From Stenogyne calaminthoides (Eukaryota; Streptophyta; Magnoliopsida; Lamiales; Lamiaceae): 64,000 nucleotides of DNA. The notes under the pieces were generated by a model that worked only from the letters and a program-made list of their open reading frames with translations, was not told the origin of the DNA and ran no database searches. The position numbers and the translations under genes were made by a program. Shown here one piece after another: positions 47,308 to 60,000 of the stretch (position 1 is its first letter; the number at the start of each line of letters is the position of its first letter). Where the stretch lies: the NCBI GenBank assembly GCA_037126765.1, contig JBBCBC010000017.1, positions 27,333,916 to 27,397,915 on the forward strand. Direction: 5' to 3'.

Positions 47308-47893
47308 GAGATCCTCCATCTGAGCTTATGCAAATGACTTCTTGCAACATACTCTTCTCGGTTCCAAATAGCGTTTTCAAGTCATCGTACATCAAATCTC
47401 CTTTATGGTAGAAAGCCTTGGCGAACTCGTTCTCCCATGCACGGGTTTTGTTAGTCGAAAGTATATGTTTCATGCATATCATATATGGAAATAATAGAAA
47501 TGAACAAGTCCTGAAAATAATTGAAGAACAATGATGGAAATAGAGCTACTGTATGAATACCACAAATGTATCATCCCAAGAGGGGACATAGATGTGATTG
47601 TAGCGCATGTTCAATTGAAACCCTTCAACGTCTAGAATAAACTTGAGTATAGTGTAACATTTATTGAGCACAGTCACAAGAGATAAAACCTCATCCCATG
47701 TAAACTCCTTATCCATCATCCCATTAACAAAGTCTTGTGCGCCTTGTAGAGTTCACACATTATCTTTGTTGACGTCTCAGTCACCGGTCTTCACATCGTC
47801 CATTAGTAGTCGTATGAAGACGTTGACAGTATCCTCACTCCAGTTTCCCTCATAGAAGTAATGATCTTGTGGTTCAATGGAGAAAACACTCAT
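47308..47893 (-). pseudogene. Myb/SANT-like pseudogene, N-terminal part (split by RE-B)
   Basis: The minus-strand start is MSVFSIEPQDHYFYEG (47893), followed by NWSEDTVNVFIRLLMDDVK, the opening of a plant Myb/SANT-like domain. It continues to WDDTFVVF before a probable intron (about 47450-47540). Then TRAWENEFAKAFYHKGDL and YDDLKTLFG, the typical end of that domain (x-Y-D-D-L-x-x-L-F-G). Stops near 47775 and 47755 show decay. After DGGS the frame runs into the RE-B target site and resumes at 32437. It lies tail to tail with the Harbinger transposase. Confidence 0.65.
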
Positions 47894-48473
47894 TGTTAGA
47901 TGGATGTAGAAGTGTATGCTACTTTGGGCTTTCAATGACCAAGTTGATGTGTATTATATCTATATATACACATAGTTGGAAGAAATGTAAAAATTGGTGG
48001 TAATCTCATTCAAGATATGAGTGGTTAGTGAGTTGGTAGTTCAATAATAAATACAAGTAGCTAATTAATAAACACATGATTGATAGATGTAATGTGTCAC
48101 AACCACCAAATCTCCGATATGTCAATTGCAAGATTGCTTATTGTTGGTTAACCCGTACTAGTCTGACTTTGTATTTAATGAAAACCACCAAAGTTAATAT
48201 GAATGGGACATTGTTTGATATATTGGAAGACATAATTGTGGATCATTGTACAACACAACTTTAATAAATGCAACAAAAATACATTTATGCTGCAAACTTA
48301 GTATTGTTTAATATAACTAAACAGTAAGAAAATGCCTCAAAAAGCATATCATTGATGAACCTCCTTTGCACATACAAAAAAGGAATCAATTTGCAAACAA
48401 CAAAATGCAACATTAGCTATATGTCCACAATTGGAATTACAATAATTGCAAACAAGCCTTTAGTTAACATTTA
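47894..48473. other. Intergenic DNA
   Basis: AT-rich, no gene or terminal repeat recognised. The right end of the Harbinger element may lie here, but I could not identify it. Confidence 0.4.
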
Positions 48474-49058
48474 TCAGTACTGCTTACCCGCAACAAACCC
48501 AATCATAACTAGAGCCACGACGGTGAAGATTAAAATCATATTTAACACAACCCAAAACCAGAATGTATTTGTTAAAGGCTGTGTTCCTAATCCTTTTTCA
48601 CTACTGTTTATATGACTACCAAGGTGGTCTGAATGCCTAGCCACATCAGTACGAAGTTTCGAGCTCTATCCACTTGTTGAATCGATAGCTGTGGAGTTAC
48701 TGGTTATTTTTGTGCTAAGTCGACTGATTTCATCACACCAAATGAAACTTTTTGAATGCTTTCCATCAACAGGACACTTTTAAGAGTTACTGGTTATTTT
48801 TGTGCTAAGTCGACTTATTTCATCACACCAAATGAAACTTTTTGAATGCTTTCCATCAACAGGACACTTTTAAGAGTTATTGGTTATTTTTGTGCTAAGT
48901 CAACTAATTTCATCACACCAAATGAAACTTTTTGAATGTTTTCCATCAACAGGACACTTATAAAAAAAATATATATGGTTTGCAGATCTTTGTCCAGCAC
49001 AAAACAAAAGTATGATACCCTTACCACAAGAACAATTAGGGGGGAGGGGAACTGACAT
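48474..49058 (-). pseudogene. GRF-type zinc-finger/membrane protein pseudogene
   Basis: Minus-strand start MSVPLPPNCSCGKGIILLF (49058), then FYKCPVDGKHSKSFIWCDEI, which matches the layout of plant GRF-type zinc fingers (C-x-C-G, then K-C-P, F-x-W-C-D-E). The second half of the domain is repeated three times in 90-bp units, with a stop in or at the end of each. Downstream, after a TAG, the same frame gives TNTFWFWVVLNMILIFTVVA and ends at TGA 48474. A C-terminal membrane segment is usual in this plant family. Identity is by eye only. Confidence 0.6.
48694..48963. repeat. Three tandem 90-bp repeats
   Basis: Copies at 48694-48783, 48784-48873 and 48874-48963, with only a few differences (for example GACTGATTTC, GACTTATTTC, AACTAATTTC). 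The unit is 30 codons of the zinc-finger pseudogene. Confidence 0.95.
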
Positions 49059-49352
49059 CCTGTATATTTCAAAATATACATGTAATGACTATCGACTCAT
49101 AAATATATACATACACATGGAATTTGGTTGAACTAACTGCATAGACATGATACACAATTGTACAACATTTATAGATAAACTAAATCAATACAAATACAAC
49201 TTTCGAATTCTGGATTTTGTTAAGAAGAACAAAAAGACACACCAAATTCTATTCTGTAGTGACATTGGGGATCTATGTCTTGTTTGCATAATCTAAAACC
49301 CGACATATTTCAACATAACTCTCAACAAAAAACATTCAATAGGAATGCAACA
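49059..49352. other. Intergenic DNA
   Basis: AT-rich; nothing recognised. Confidence 0.4.
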
Positions 49353-49621
49353 TGTTGGTCCCAAAAAATAATTTAATTTTATGAAAAAGGGGAGGGGGAA
49401 AAATGGTGATTTTAAATTTTTTCTTTTAAACGATGTGTTTTGCTTATAAGCAAATGCATATGACAAGTAAGAACATAAAGCAATAAAGAACACAACAAAG
49501 TATAGCAGTTCGGAGACTCAAGCTCCTACGTCCACTCTCCCTTATCCGCAGGGAAATTCCTTCAACTCACTCGACTAGTTTATTGTGTTAGTCAACACAG
49601 TACAATCAGATATTTATAGAG

Positions 49622-51476
49622 TGTTGGGGAATTAATTGCCCGGATCTATTCGGGATGAATATTTAAATATAAATTTAATTCTAACAATTATTACTAGCAT
49701 GAATTAATCCTATATTAATTCAAATAATAATTCAACAACAAATCATGCATATAAACAGTTCACATAAATCCTACGCATGCGGAATTACTACGGGTTTAAG
49801 TGAACTAACCTCTCGGAGTGACAACCGTTGAGAAGATGGATCTCGTTCGCACGAACACACCAAAAGACCTTCTCAAGTATTCCCTTATCCTTGTTCAACA
49901 ATCCGGTGGTAGGAACTCGCGAACAATTTAACAAAAGGAAAAAAATAAAATTATGTTGCACCACCTTTGTGGATTTCTAATTTTTCCAACACATGGAATT
50001 ACACCTGGGGATGAAAAAATCATCCCCTTTTTATAATAAGGGGGTTGGACGATTTTTAGTGTAGGAATAAGGATGGGAAAATATTTTTCTTGATCTCCAA
50101 GAAATCTTGAATATATCTCATATATTCTTTTCTCCATATTTAAAATATTCCATAAAAATCTCACCTCCTTATACTTATGGATTTTCGAAAAATATGAGTA
50201 GGATTCCAAGATTTGGATCTTCTTGAATTTATGAGATATTCTTGTATTCCAATAATATATATCTTCCATAATATCTTTTCAAGAAGGTCAAGAAAATCTT
50301 TCCTCTCTTTATTTTTCTTGATTTTCGAAAATATGCTTAATAAATAACCAAGTGGGAGATTTCTTGAATTTAATGAGATAATCTTGTATTCCAAGAATAC
50401 TTAACTACATTCCATAACAAAATTCAAAGAAAATCTTTCTCCCTCTTTTATTTATTATTTTCGAAATTTTTAGGAAAAATAGGCAACCATAATTTATTTT
50501 ATTTTAAACACCTTTTTCAGTTATTTGACATTATGTTTGGGCTACTTGAGGGGCCTTTAGGAGAATTAAGATTGGACCTTCTAATGGACTTTGAATATCT
50601 AATATTGAGCCACAATATTATTCAAGCCCATAAATATTAATTAATCTCACTACATAATTAATATTGCACTATCCATCTTAACCCATATTACTGTTAATAT
50701 GGCTCCCAGTTATTATTTCTCTTGTTTAAGATTATCTAGCCCATTAATTAATTCAAGCCACTGAAATAGCTTTCCATTAATTAATATCTTTTGTCCTTGG
50801 TCAAGGAAATGTTCAACATTATTATCCATACCGGAAACTAATTCCACTTGCAAGATTTGGTATGATAAATCTTATGAACCTCCCAAGGGGGCAAATCGAA
50901 CAAGCGTGCTTTCTTGCACAATTCTTCAGATTAAATCTTAGCAATCGCATGTGACCAATAATATTGCCCAAGATATAAAGTATTGAATCTCATTGATTCT
51001 CTACCCGTCATAAGTCAAAGCAATAGTTACTAACCACACACGATCCTATTTAAGGGACGAAGATTAAGAAATAACGAACCACTGAGGTCTAATTCTTCCT
51101 AATTCAGTGTTGAAGAATTTATCCTCCCAGAGGTCCTATTCAATTGATCACCATGCACTAGTGCAATCTCTTGGTCAAGACAAGCCAATCTGAGCCTTAC
51201 ACTTCAACCTTTCACGATGGATTGTTCATTTCCATCTAGGTCGTGAATAGCGTATTTTTAGTTACAAGGGACTGTTAATTTAATCTTCTGTGATCTGATA
51301 TCACTAAATTAACTACAATGTAACACGTACTGTTTATTGAACAATTATGCAGTAAATATATGTAACATTCAATGATATTTAAAGTATCAGTGATAAATAA
51401 TTTATTTCAGTAAATAAGACAGAAATTCAGTTTGGTTATACAAAGTAAAAGCATACTTTCCAGTATAACCCCAACA
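49622..51476 (-). mobile_element. Solo LTR of the E1/E2 family
   Basis: 1,855 bp, the inverse of the E1 LTR (ends TGTTGGGGAATTAATTGCC and CAGTATAACCCCAACA). It is flanked by a perfect TAGAG duplication (49617-49621 and 51477-51481). It is inserted in the LTR at 49353-52510. Confidence 0.93.
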
Positions 51477-52011
51477 TAGAGCTCTCACTCAAACGAGACT
51501 TATCTCCCTCCACGGGATTGCCTACAGATGTTTAATGAGTTCTCACTCAACTGGACTTATCACCCTCACGGGTTCGCCTCTTCAACTACCTCACTTCACC
51601 ATTAATTCTCTCTCAAGAGTGGAGTTTGGGTTTGGTGCTGTCTTCAACTAGGTTGAGATTTTCTATTAAAATGGTTTAGCCTTTATGCTAAGGTTGGGAA
51701 AATCTCTCTAAGCTTAGGATATATTGTGTGTTGCTTAGATTGGGTTTAGAACACTCTTGGATGTATTTTGGATATCTACAGATTTGTGTTCTATGGTCGG
51801 AATGCTTGAGTATATGACTCTTAGCTATATAGCATTTTTTCCACACTTAAAATAATGGAAGAGCTTGTATTTATAGTGTGGATTTGAATGTTACCGTTAG
51901 AGAAAGTCACATTCAAATCTATACTATTCTGTAATTTTTGCAGCTTTTTTAGGCTGGTTGTCTTCCTCTCATTGGTCCACGTCAGCTTAATCTAACGGCT
52001 ATAATCTTCAG

Positions 52012-52280
52012 GATCTTCTGAGTCTTCAGGATTCTTCTGAGTCTTCAGGATCCTTCCGAGTCTTCAGGATTCTTCTGAGTTCTTCAGGATCCTTATGAGT
52101 TTTCATGCTTATCTGAGTCTTCAGGATCTCCTGAGTCTTCTGGATCTTCTGAGTCTTCAGGATCTCTGAGTCTTCAGGATTTGCTGAGTCTTCAGGATCT
52201 CCTGAGTCTTCAGGATCTTCCGAGTCTTCAGGATCTTCCGAGTCTTCAGGATCTCCTGAGTCTTCAGGATCTGGTTCTCA
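52012..52280. repeat. GAGTCTTCAGGATCT satellite in U3
   Basis: About 15 imperfect copies of a 15-18-bp unit. It sits at the same LTR position as the TCTTGA satellite of RE-A and the shorter CTTCAGGATCTTC run of the solo LTR near 31,800-31,870. Confidence 0.9.
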
Positions 52281-52510
52281 GGATTCCTCGTTCAGACCAT
52301 TCTGACATTCAGAGGTTTTGGACTCAGCCTTCTTCCATTCAGACCACTTTTCTTCAGGCCTATTTTCTCAGGAAACTTCAGATCAGTTCCCCCTCAACTT
52401 GTTCAATCGTTCCCCCTCAACTTGTTACCTGTAGAAATGAACTTAAACAATACAAGTTGACAAATACATAATGTTTTAGTATAAATAATCAAAACTAAAA
52501 TATCCCAACA

Positions 52511-53137
52511 ATTTCCCCCTTTTTGATAATGATGCCAAAACCATTAAAAATGCTTCCCAAAAAAAAATCTCTCATCCCCCCTTTTTTTTTTAAAGAATCT
52601 GTTCAGGTGACCACAAACAATTTTTCTTTAAAAGAAAACAATAATTATCAAAACCATATGTTAGCCTAATGACGACGATAGACCTTAAAGAATGCATTAT
52701 TGTTTTAAAAAATCGATAATCTAAAACTGGGCAATGGTAATGGCAGAACGCATAACTTAACGCCGCGGGTTCACAAAAATTCAGGGGCGATTGAGAAGAG
52801 GTGAGTTGCGTCGCCATCGAACCCTTCTCGACGAAGAAGAAGCAAAAGAAGAAAGACAAAATAAAGGGATTGTGAATGTCATTTCTTAAATAATGGGGGG
52901 TATGGTGGTCATTTCATATGGTCATCTCTTGGCCCAAACATGGATACTTATTTTCTACCAAAGGACCGCATGAGTATCAGGCCCTATCTCTATATGGGCA
53001 TTTAATGTTATCGACCCAATTGTGGAGATAAATAGGCAAGCCTACCAAACGGGGCCCAAGACTTAGCCTAAGCAACTTATAGGAACTCATCTTGTGTAAT
53101 TGGGCGTTATTATATTCTAATCTTGTGTAAGGCCCAT
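52511..53137. other. Element remnant and intergenic DNA
   Basis: The first 100 bp look like residual internal sequence (polypurine tract, GATGCCAAAACCATT). The rest holds no convincing gene; the open frame at 52590-52859 on the minus strand has no recognisable domain. Confidence 0.4.
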
Positions 53138-53810
53138 GTTATTTGCACCAACGAAATTAGTGTATACACCACCTCTAGTATTAATACACTCCCCATTAAA
53201 TCTCCAAACTACCCCTTTCAATTAAGCCCTAATTTATATTACTCCATTTCTTTTTTTTTCAAGCAACTCTTCTTCTTGTCTCCCGCACTCTCCTTTTTTA
53301 TGTTCCCCCTCCGCTGTCACCGCCCGCCGCCGCCAAGCCCCGCCACTCTCTTCCTCAGTTCGGCCGTGGAGTTTGATTTGCACTATATTCCGCTTGACGC
53401 AAGGTCTAGCTTTTTTTTTCCCAAAAAAATTATTTATTTATTCGAATTTAACAATTGTTGCAAATTTTATGAAACTAGTTGTTCAATTAAATGATTTGTG
53501 TTTGCAAATCGTCGGGCAAAGAAAATTACTTGGTTCAAGAAGTGGTGAAGTGGTCCGATAACATTTTTTTTTCACAATTCACCTGCACCAAACCGTTTGA
53601 GTTTACATAATAATTTCATGTTTTTAGATAAATAATTATATTACTAATGTATACTCAAAATATTTATTATTTTGGATTTTCTGTAACCTAGGGGCAATGG
53701 TAGAAGTAGAACTCAGTTTTTATTTCAAAAGGTATAATAGTCTTTTTATGTATATTTCTTTTTTTAAAATTTTTAAGGGTGTATTTACTAAACAATACGG
53801 TGCAAATAAC
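53138..53810. mobile_element. Putative 673-bp element with 33-bp terminal inverted repeats
   Basis: The left end GTTATTTGCACC...TACACC (53138-53170) matches the reverse complement of 53778-53810: 12 of 12 outer bases and the last six inner bases are identical. The interior has a C-rich stretch (53300-53345) that looks like a gene leader, then AT-rich sequence. No clear target duplication was found. Confidence 0.5.
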
Positions 53811-54022
53811 CTGAGTCCTTGTATGATTGGGAAACTCCCAAACATTTTCTCATGAAGAAACCCATTGTTAAACGCCGTCGTTGCGACACCCTTCCGTTTG
53901 TTAGGGTTTTAAGTTGAACTTTTGCCCCCAAAACCCTTCAATTCAAATCCATTCCAACGTTCTTCAATCCGTTTACTAATTCTTCTTGCTCGGAAACGAT
54001 TAACACTGTAAACAACTCAGTA
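53811..54022 (+). promoter_or_regulatory. Upstream region and 5' UTR of TRM6
   Basis: Contains GTTAGGGTTTTAAG and CCAAAACCCTTCAATTC, typical of leaders of plant translation-related genes. No clear TATA box. The transcription start was not determined. Confidence 0.5.
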
Positions 54023-57000
54023 ATGTCAACTAGGAACTCAGAAGAGATCTTGAGCGGGAATCAGAGCCGTCGAATCACCTGGGAGGGCTGCAGTGTGTTG
54101 CTTGACATCAATGATGGCGATCGAGTGCTTTTCGCTCGCCTATCCTCCGGCGCGTAAGCTTTGAGTTCATTAAAAACATAGTACTTATACGATAATGTGT
54201 TTTGAAGTTCTCCAATTTCAAATTTTTAGGAAGATAAAGATAGGGGACAAGAATTGCTCTTTGCAGCTTTTGATTGGATGCCACTTTGGATCCTCGTTTC
54301 AGGTGGAGGTTGGTGAAGATGGACCATTTCTCTCTCGGGTTAATCAAACTACGGAAGGTATATTGTCTTTCTTTAGGTGTTCTTCAATCTATGTGTTACT
54401 TTGAGAAATGCCAATTTTTTTCCACCTTATAGCAACAGTTTGAAATTAATACTGAAAGTTGAAGATTACTTAAGCTAATTCCTATGTTGCGAACCAGATA
54501 GTGAGAAAGCTAGACTGATGCATCCCATTTGCTCCCCGACGCAGCACAGTAGCTGCAATAAAATATTGTTGAGTAGTTTTCCTTTTTGGTTTTTTAAATT
54601 TGTTTAGTTTTTTTTAAAAATTACTGTTTTGTTGCTTACATCCATATTGAATTATTAAAACCCCATTTTATTTGCTACACACGAGATGGTCTCACGATAA
54701 TTTGGTCATGACGTTTTGACACTTTGGAGGGGGTGTTGATTTGTGTTAGTTTGTACCCGTCTCATGCATAGTTGTCGGGCGCGCCTAAGGTGCAAGGGCT
54801 AGCGCCTCTCCATGGATGAGGCGGGCGCATGGGTTAAAATCTTTTTTTTTTTTTAAAGTTTAGCAAAGAAAACATGTTTCTTGGGTTCAAAATAGTACAT
54901 ACACGATTTTATCTATAAGTGAAAGTGTAAAACTAGGGTTTACCTTCCAAGACTAAAAGAAAAATTACAGCGGCTCTCTTCCGGCTTACTCTCACTTCTT
55001 CTTCTTCTTCCCTTGTTGAAGTTTTTTGAATGGCACATACATGGTTTTTTGTGTGTCATTCATGTGCTTTTGAACTTCAATCTAATAGTTATTTAAATGC
55101 TAATATGTTTAATTTAAGTTTATATTAGTTTTATCCATAGTAAAGGCGCTTGCCTCAGGCACTAGGCGCACCCTTGCGCCCTAAACAACTATTGTCTCAT
55201 ACTTTTTTGTATTTTATGACTTATGTAAGTACTTTAAAAAACTATAGTTGAATTATGATTGTAATGTATTCAGAAACAATTTAAAAATCATTCCAGTTGT
55301 ATATTATAAAATAAATAATAAAATGAAATTATTAAAAAATTGACTATATGAAGTAATACATAATACCTAAGAATATTCATTTGGTTGAATACTTACCTAG
55401 TTGAATGGTTGGAGATAAGTTTGATTTGCACCCGATCAATTTTCAGCGCAGAAGTTGTACAATTTCTGTCACTGTTTGGTGTATACATTTGATATGGCCT
55501 TAGGTGATCAAAGTGAATTGGGATTACTGCAGAAATGCAGGCACCTTTCCATTCTTGTGAGGCAAAAAAACACGGATTGCTTAACTAATAGTCATGATCG
55601 GATATGCATAGTGTTTGGTAGTCCCCATTCATAGCGTATGCATGCTTTGGGGCATTTGAATATCTTTATGCTGTTGCTAACTTCAGTGATTTCATGCAAT
55701 TGATTCCCCCCTTATATTAGAAATTCTGGTGCTGATGTAATCACATGTTTCCTCATCAGGTAATAATCTCGGAGAGAAAATGGACGGCAAAGTAATAGAT
55801 GAGCTCAGAGATAACCGTGCTTTAGTTGATAATAACACAGCACAGAGTCTTACTAGAGAAGACATAGATGGCTTGCGAAGGTATAATTTCACATTTATTG
55901 GTTGAAATCATAGATTCAATATGTTCGTAGTATCTCCAGTGATATGTGATTTATGTGCCAGTAGGAACTGATTGTACTGTAGTTTGTAAATAAAAAATTG
56001 GTTTCTGTGATTAGCCATTAAGATTCAGATTTAGACATGATCAAGTATGAATTCGAGCCTTTTTTTTGGAAGCATTTTTTAGGGAAACTTGACTTATTCT
56101 TTGCAATTTTATCCTTAGTAAGGTTTGATTTTCTACTAGCCTTGTAGGTAATAATATAGGGCAGCCCTAATCCCTCTTAATTCTAGCTTTCCTCTCTCCA
56201 ATGAGTCCTAACTCCTAAGATCTAAGTTCCTTTAACGAGCTTAAATCAATTCCTGCCACCCAAAGTTGCTTAAAGAAAAGTAACAAGTGAAACAACCTGT
56301 TATTAACAACAGGTTTTCTAGTTGATCACCCTGTTAAATGATCATGGTCACATGGTTTTATCATTGTTTTAATATTGTTTCAGATTCACTTCAATAATAT
56401 TTTTGCATGAGGTTAGCTGGAAACCAAACGAGCTTATCGGGGATGGAATTCTCTTGCATGCTAAATTTGAGGAATTAGTTACCTAATTCAATTCTTAAAC
56501 CCCCGTAATACGTGATCCAGGTTGCACATTTCTATTCGCCGGTCATTTTTTACCAAAATAAATCGGGAACGTGATCTGAATCCCTAAAATTTTTGCTCCA
56601 CTTTTAACAGATATGATTAGAACTTTGTTCAATTAAATGTGGACTGTGGAATATGGACAGCTTACTTTAATAGGCTGCTATAGTGCATGCAAGACTTTAT
56701 TATAAGAAGGCTTCAAGATAAAACACCTTATATTGTGTTATACATATATATGTGTTTGTGTGTGTGTATATATAGTGTATATATATATATATATATATAG
56801 TTAGATAGCCTATGAGTGAAATTGTATAAGCCATTTTATATGCAATGCCATTTTGTTGAAGTTAAAAATCAAATGTTGGAATCCTTTTTCTGCAGCCAGC
56901 CTTTTTCGCTCCAGCATTTATTCACATATTTGTTCTCGATACTTTTAAGTTTGGTTTCTTATTGGTATGCAGCTTAAGAAGAAATATTAAAATCGTGACT

Positions 57001-60000
57001 GAGTCAAAAGTATAATGAGCCATAAACCATCTTGTTATGATTTTCCTATTCCATCTCCTTCCGAGCAAGCTGTTGTTCACAATTTCTTCTACCATAATGG
57101 TTTTCGTCATCAATCAGTTTTTTTACATAAAATTATCGCTCTTTTTACTGTGTGTCCATTATGTTTAACAGATTATGTTTGTTTGCAGGAAGGGAGCAAC
57201 TGGAAATGAAATAGTGGAGGCCCTAATTGCAAACAGTGCAACGTTTGAAAATAAAACAGCGTTTTCACAGGTGCACAACTTAAATAACAAGAATATGCTA
57301 TTATGCTAATCAAAACTAATATCCTTCTGTTTGCAGGAAAAATACCGGATCAAAAAACAGAAAAAATATGCACCCAAAGTACTTCTAAGACGTCCATTTA
57401 CCCGAAGGTTACTTCATTCTTCCTACCTTTTATAAATAATTCATAATTCTTAACAGAGAAACATATTAAAAATTTCGTTGCTCAGAGCAGATAATTTAAA
57501 AGAATATTATATTATTATGATATAACATAAGACAATTATAATTTTCTGAGATCTTTCGTACTGCTCCACTCATCTACATATTTAAACGTGAGATTACAAT
57601 GCAGTAATTTGATTGAGATGAATATTACTGTGGTTGAAATTGAGACCAACAACCAGTTTTTGTTGAATAGAGCTTGTTTAGTCCAAACAGATATTGAAAC
57701 TATCGAAGCATCAATGAACAAATTACAACTAACCTTTGCTATAGTATTCTAAAATATAAGCCAGTTGTTGCAACTGTTTGTAAATTTTGAACTTGCATGA
57801 CATTTTCTTTCTCATCTGATCCATGTGGCTCCAGATCTATGAAAAATCCAATTACCTCAACTATATTTTCATTTCATCATAAATTCATAATCTTCTAGTA
57901 CCCAGAGAATCTCTAACGCTAACTCTTTTCAACTTTTACGCTCTGTTTTCGCTATGGTTTTCCTGTTTTAATTAAGTAATTGTTACAATGGTAAACATTT
58001 TTAGCTTATTGCCAGATTGTTTGAGAGTTGCTATTTTAAACAGTTTTTCATTTTTAAGTGTGATTTCTGGTGACCATCTCACTCTTGTGTTTTTTTGTCT
58101 TTTTTCTTTTCAGCATATGTGATGCATACTTCAAAAAGCATGCTGAGAAAATTGGGTAAGTACCATGTCTCATGTGGTGACAAATTAATTCAATAAATTG
58201 AATTTACAAGTTACAACCAAATGCACGTTGTAATATTTGTTGATCTTTCATTCTTTGTCTAACTTTGTGCTCTTTATTTTTTTATATCCATATATCCTAA
58301 ATTTTATACAGTGAAGCTGGACTCTTGTATATACGTACTCATGTTCAAGCAACTTAGATCAGACCTTTACCCTCTATATCCATACATCTTTTGCAACACT
58401 TGGGTTCACTAGTTGCATCGTGCAACTGGTGCACAACTAATACTATTCAATGAAAAACTAACATTGTTCAATGAAAACGTAATACTGACCAATTAATACC
58501 TTTTAGTAGAACCCCTAATACCTTTTTGTCGAACAACTAATACCATTTAAAAATGCACTTGAGTTGCACGGGACAACTGGTGCATAGAAGTATTGCTTTT
58601 TTTATTAGCTTTCCATTTGCATCCTACTCTTTCATCCTCTAAAATGCTAAAATCATTAAAAAGGTATTTCTCAGAGAGCTTCTGTCGTTGACTCATTGCC
58701 AGGTTTTTGCGGGTGGACACTTTGTCCCTTCTGCTTTCATTGGCTAATGTTACTGCACAGTCAGATGTGCTTGTATTGGATATGCTTGATGGTCTAATTA
58801 CGGGTGCTGTTGCGGAGCGCTTGGGAGGTATGTCACTTCCTCACTTTAAATAAATTTGTTCCTTGAAGGATTTTCTGTGGTTTATTTTTTCTTAATGCAA
58901 AAAGCGATATACTACCATCATTGAAAACGTTTTTTCTTTTCATATAAGGACCTACTAAAGTTCAGAAATATGGCCATTATTTTCAATTATTTGTTGCCAA
59001 GCAAACATTTAAACATATTGCTGTCGTTAAAGATGAAAATCATGCTAAAAGATAATACACGGTAAATATATCCGTCATAAATGCTGTAAAGATGAAAATG
59101 GAAATGTGATGTGTCCCAAAGTCATCAAAATGAGATAGTGTTTAAAAATTCCTTCATTCTACTATGTTCTCAACTTTATTCCTTTTATTTTTCCAGGAAC
59201 GGGTTATGTATGTAATACATATTGCGGAACCACTCCATATCCCATTAGTATCGTCAGAATGTTCAATTTTAGTGATGAGACATGCAAAAGGTGCATCTTG
59301 TTATTCTTTAACTAAAGATAATTTTGCTGATGGTAATGTTTATCTTAGTTCTTATGACCTTTTATGTAATTTTTTGCTGTGGTTTGTGCATAGTTATTAG
59401 AGGGCTGAGCATGGTCCTTTTCTCCACTTATACTTTCCAGATCTTCTCACCCCAAAATGTGGTTTGTGTACAATTTTTTTAAAAACATTTTTTGTCAAAA
59501 TAACTCGAAAGATACCGTTACAGAATCATAAACAAGAAAAAGTTGTTGAATTTCTCCCTAGGGTTTAAAAAAATTTGGTAAAGAAAGAAGAAACCGAGAA
59601 ACAACAGCATTGCCCCTATATGCTATGTTTCCCTGAATCTTGTTGCTGTTACTTCATCTTTTACTTATGCTGTGGTTTTAACTCTTTTTGTCAGAGAAAG
59701 AGATTTAACGAAACCTTTATTTAGTTAAAGATTATGCTCCTTCATATAGGAATATATTTGCAACTCTTTATTTAGATAAGATTAGATATTCCCAAGTCAA
59801 AGGGCTTCATTATTATTTGTGTCAAGAATTATGACATGTGGTCTTTATTATTGGTACAGGACTGTGCACGCTTCACTCACTGAATTACGACTCTCCTCTA
59901 ATGTAACTTCAACACCAGTTGACCAGCTTGAAGAAGCCTGTAGTATTAGTAATCAACAAAATGTATCTGATAATGTATGTGATGCTTTTCATTATCTTTA

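Larger units (their letters stand above)
49353..52510 (-). mobile_element. Split 3' LTR related to RE-A
   Basis: TGTTGGTCCC at 49353 and TATCCCAACA at 52510 bound an LTR of about 1.3 kb once the solo LTR 49622-51476 is taken out. It is followed on the right by ATTTCCCCCTTTTTGAT, a polypurine tract in reverse, so this was the 3' LTR of a minus-strand element whose internal part is lost. TATA box at 51868-51876. The ends and the CTACGTCCACTCTCC block match RE-A and the solo LTR at 30283. Confidence 0.85.

Noticed and set aside
53123..53494. Plus-strand open frame of 123 codons before TRM6
   Set aside because: Starts outside and ends inside the inverted-repeat segment, low complexity, no recognised domain.
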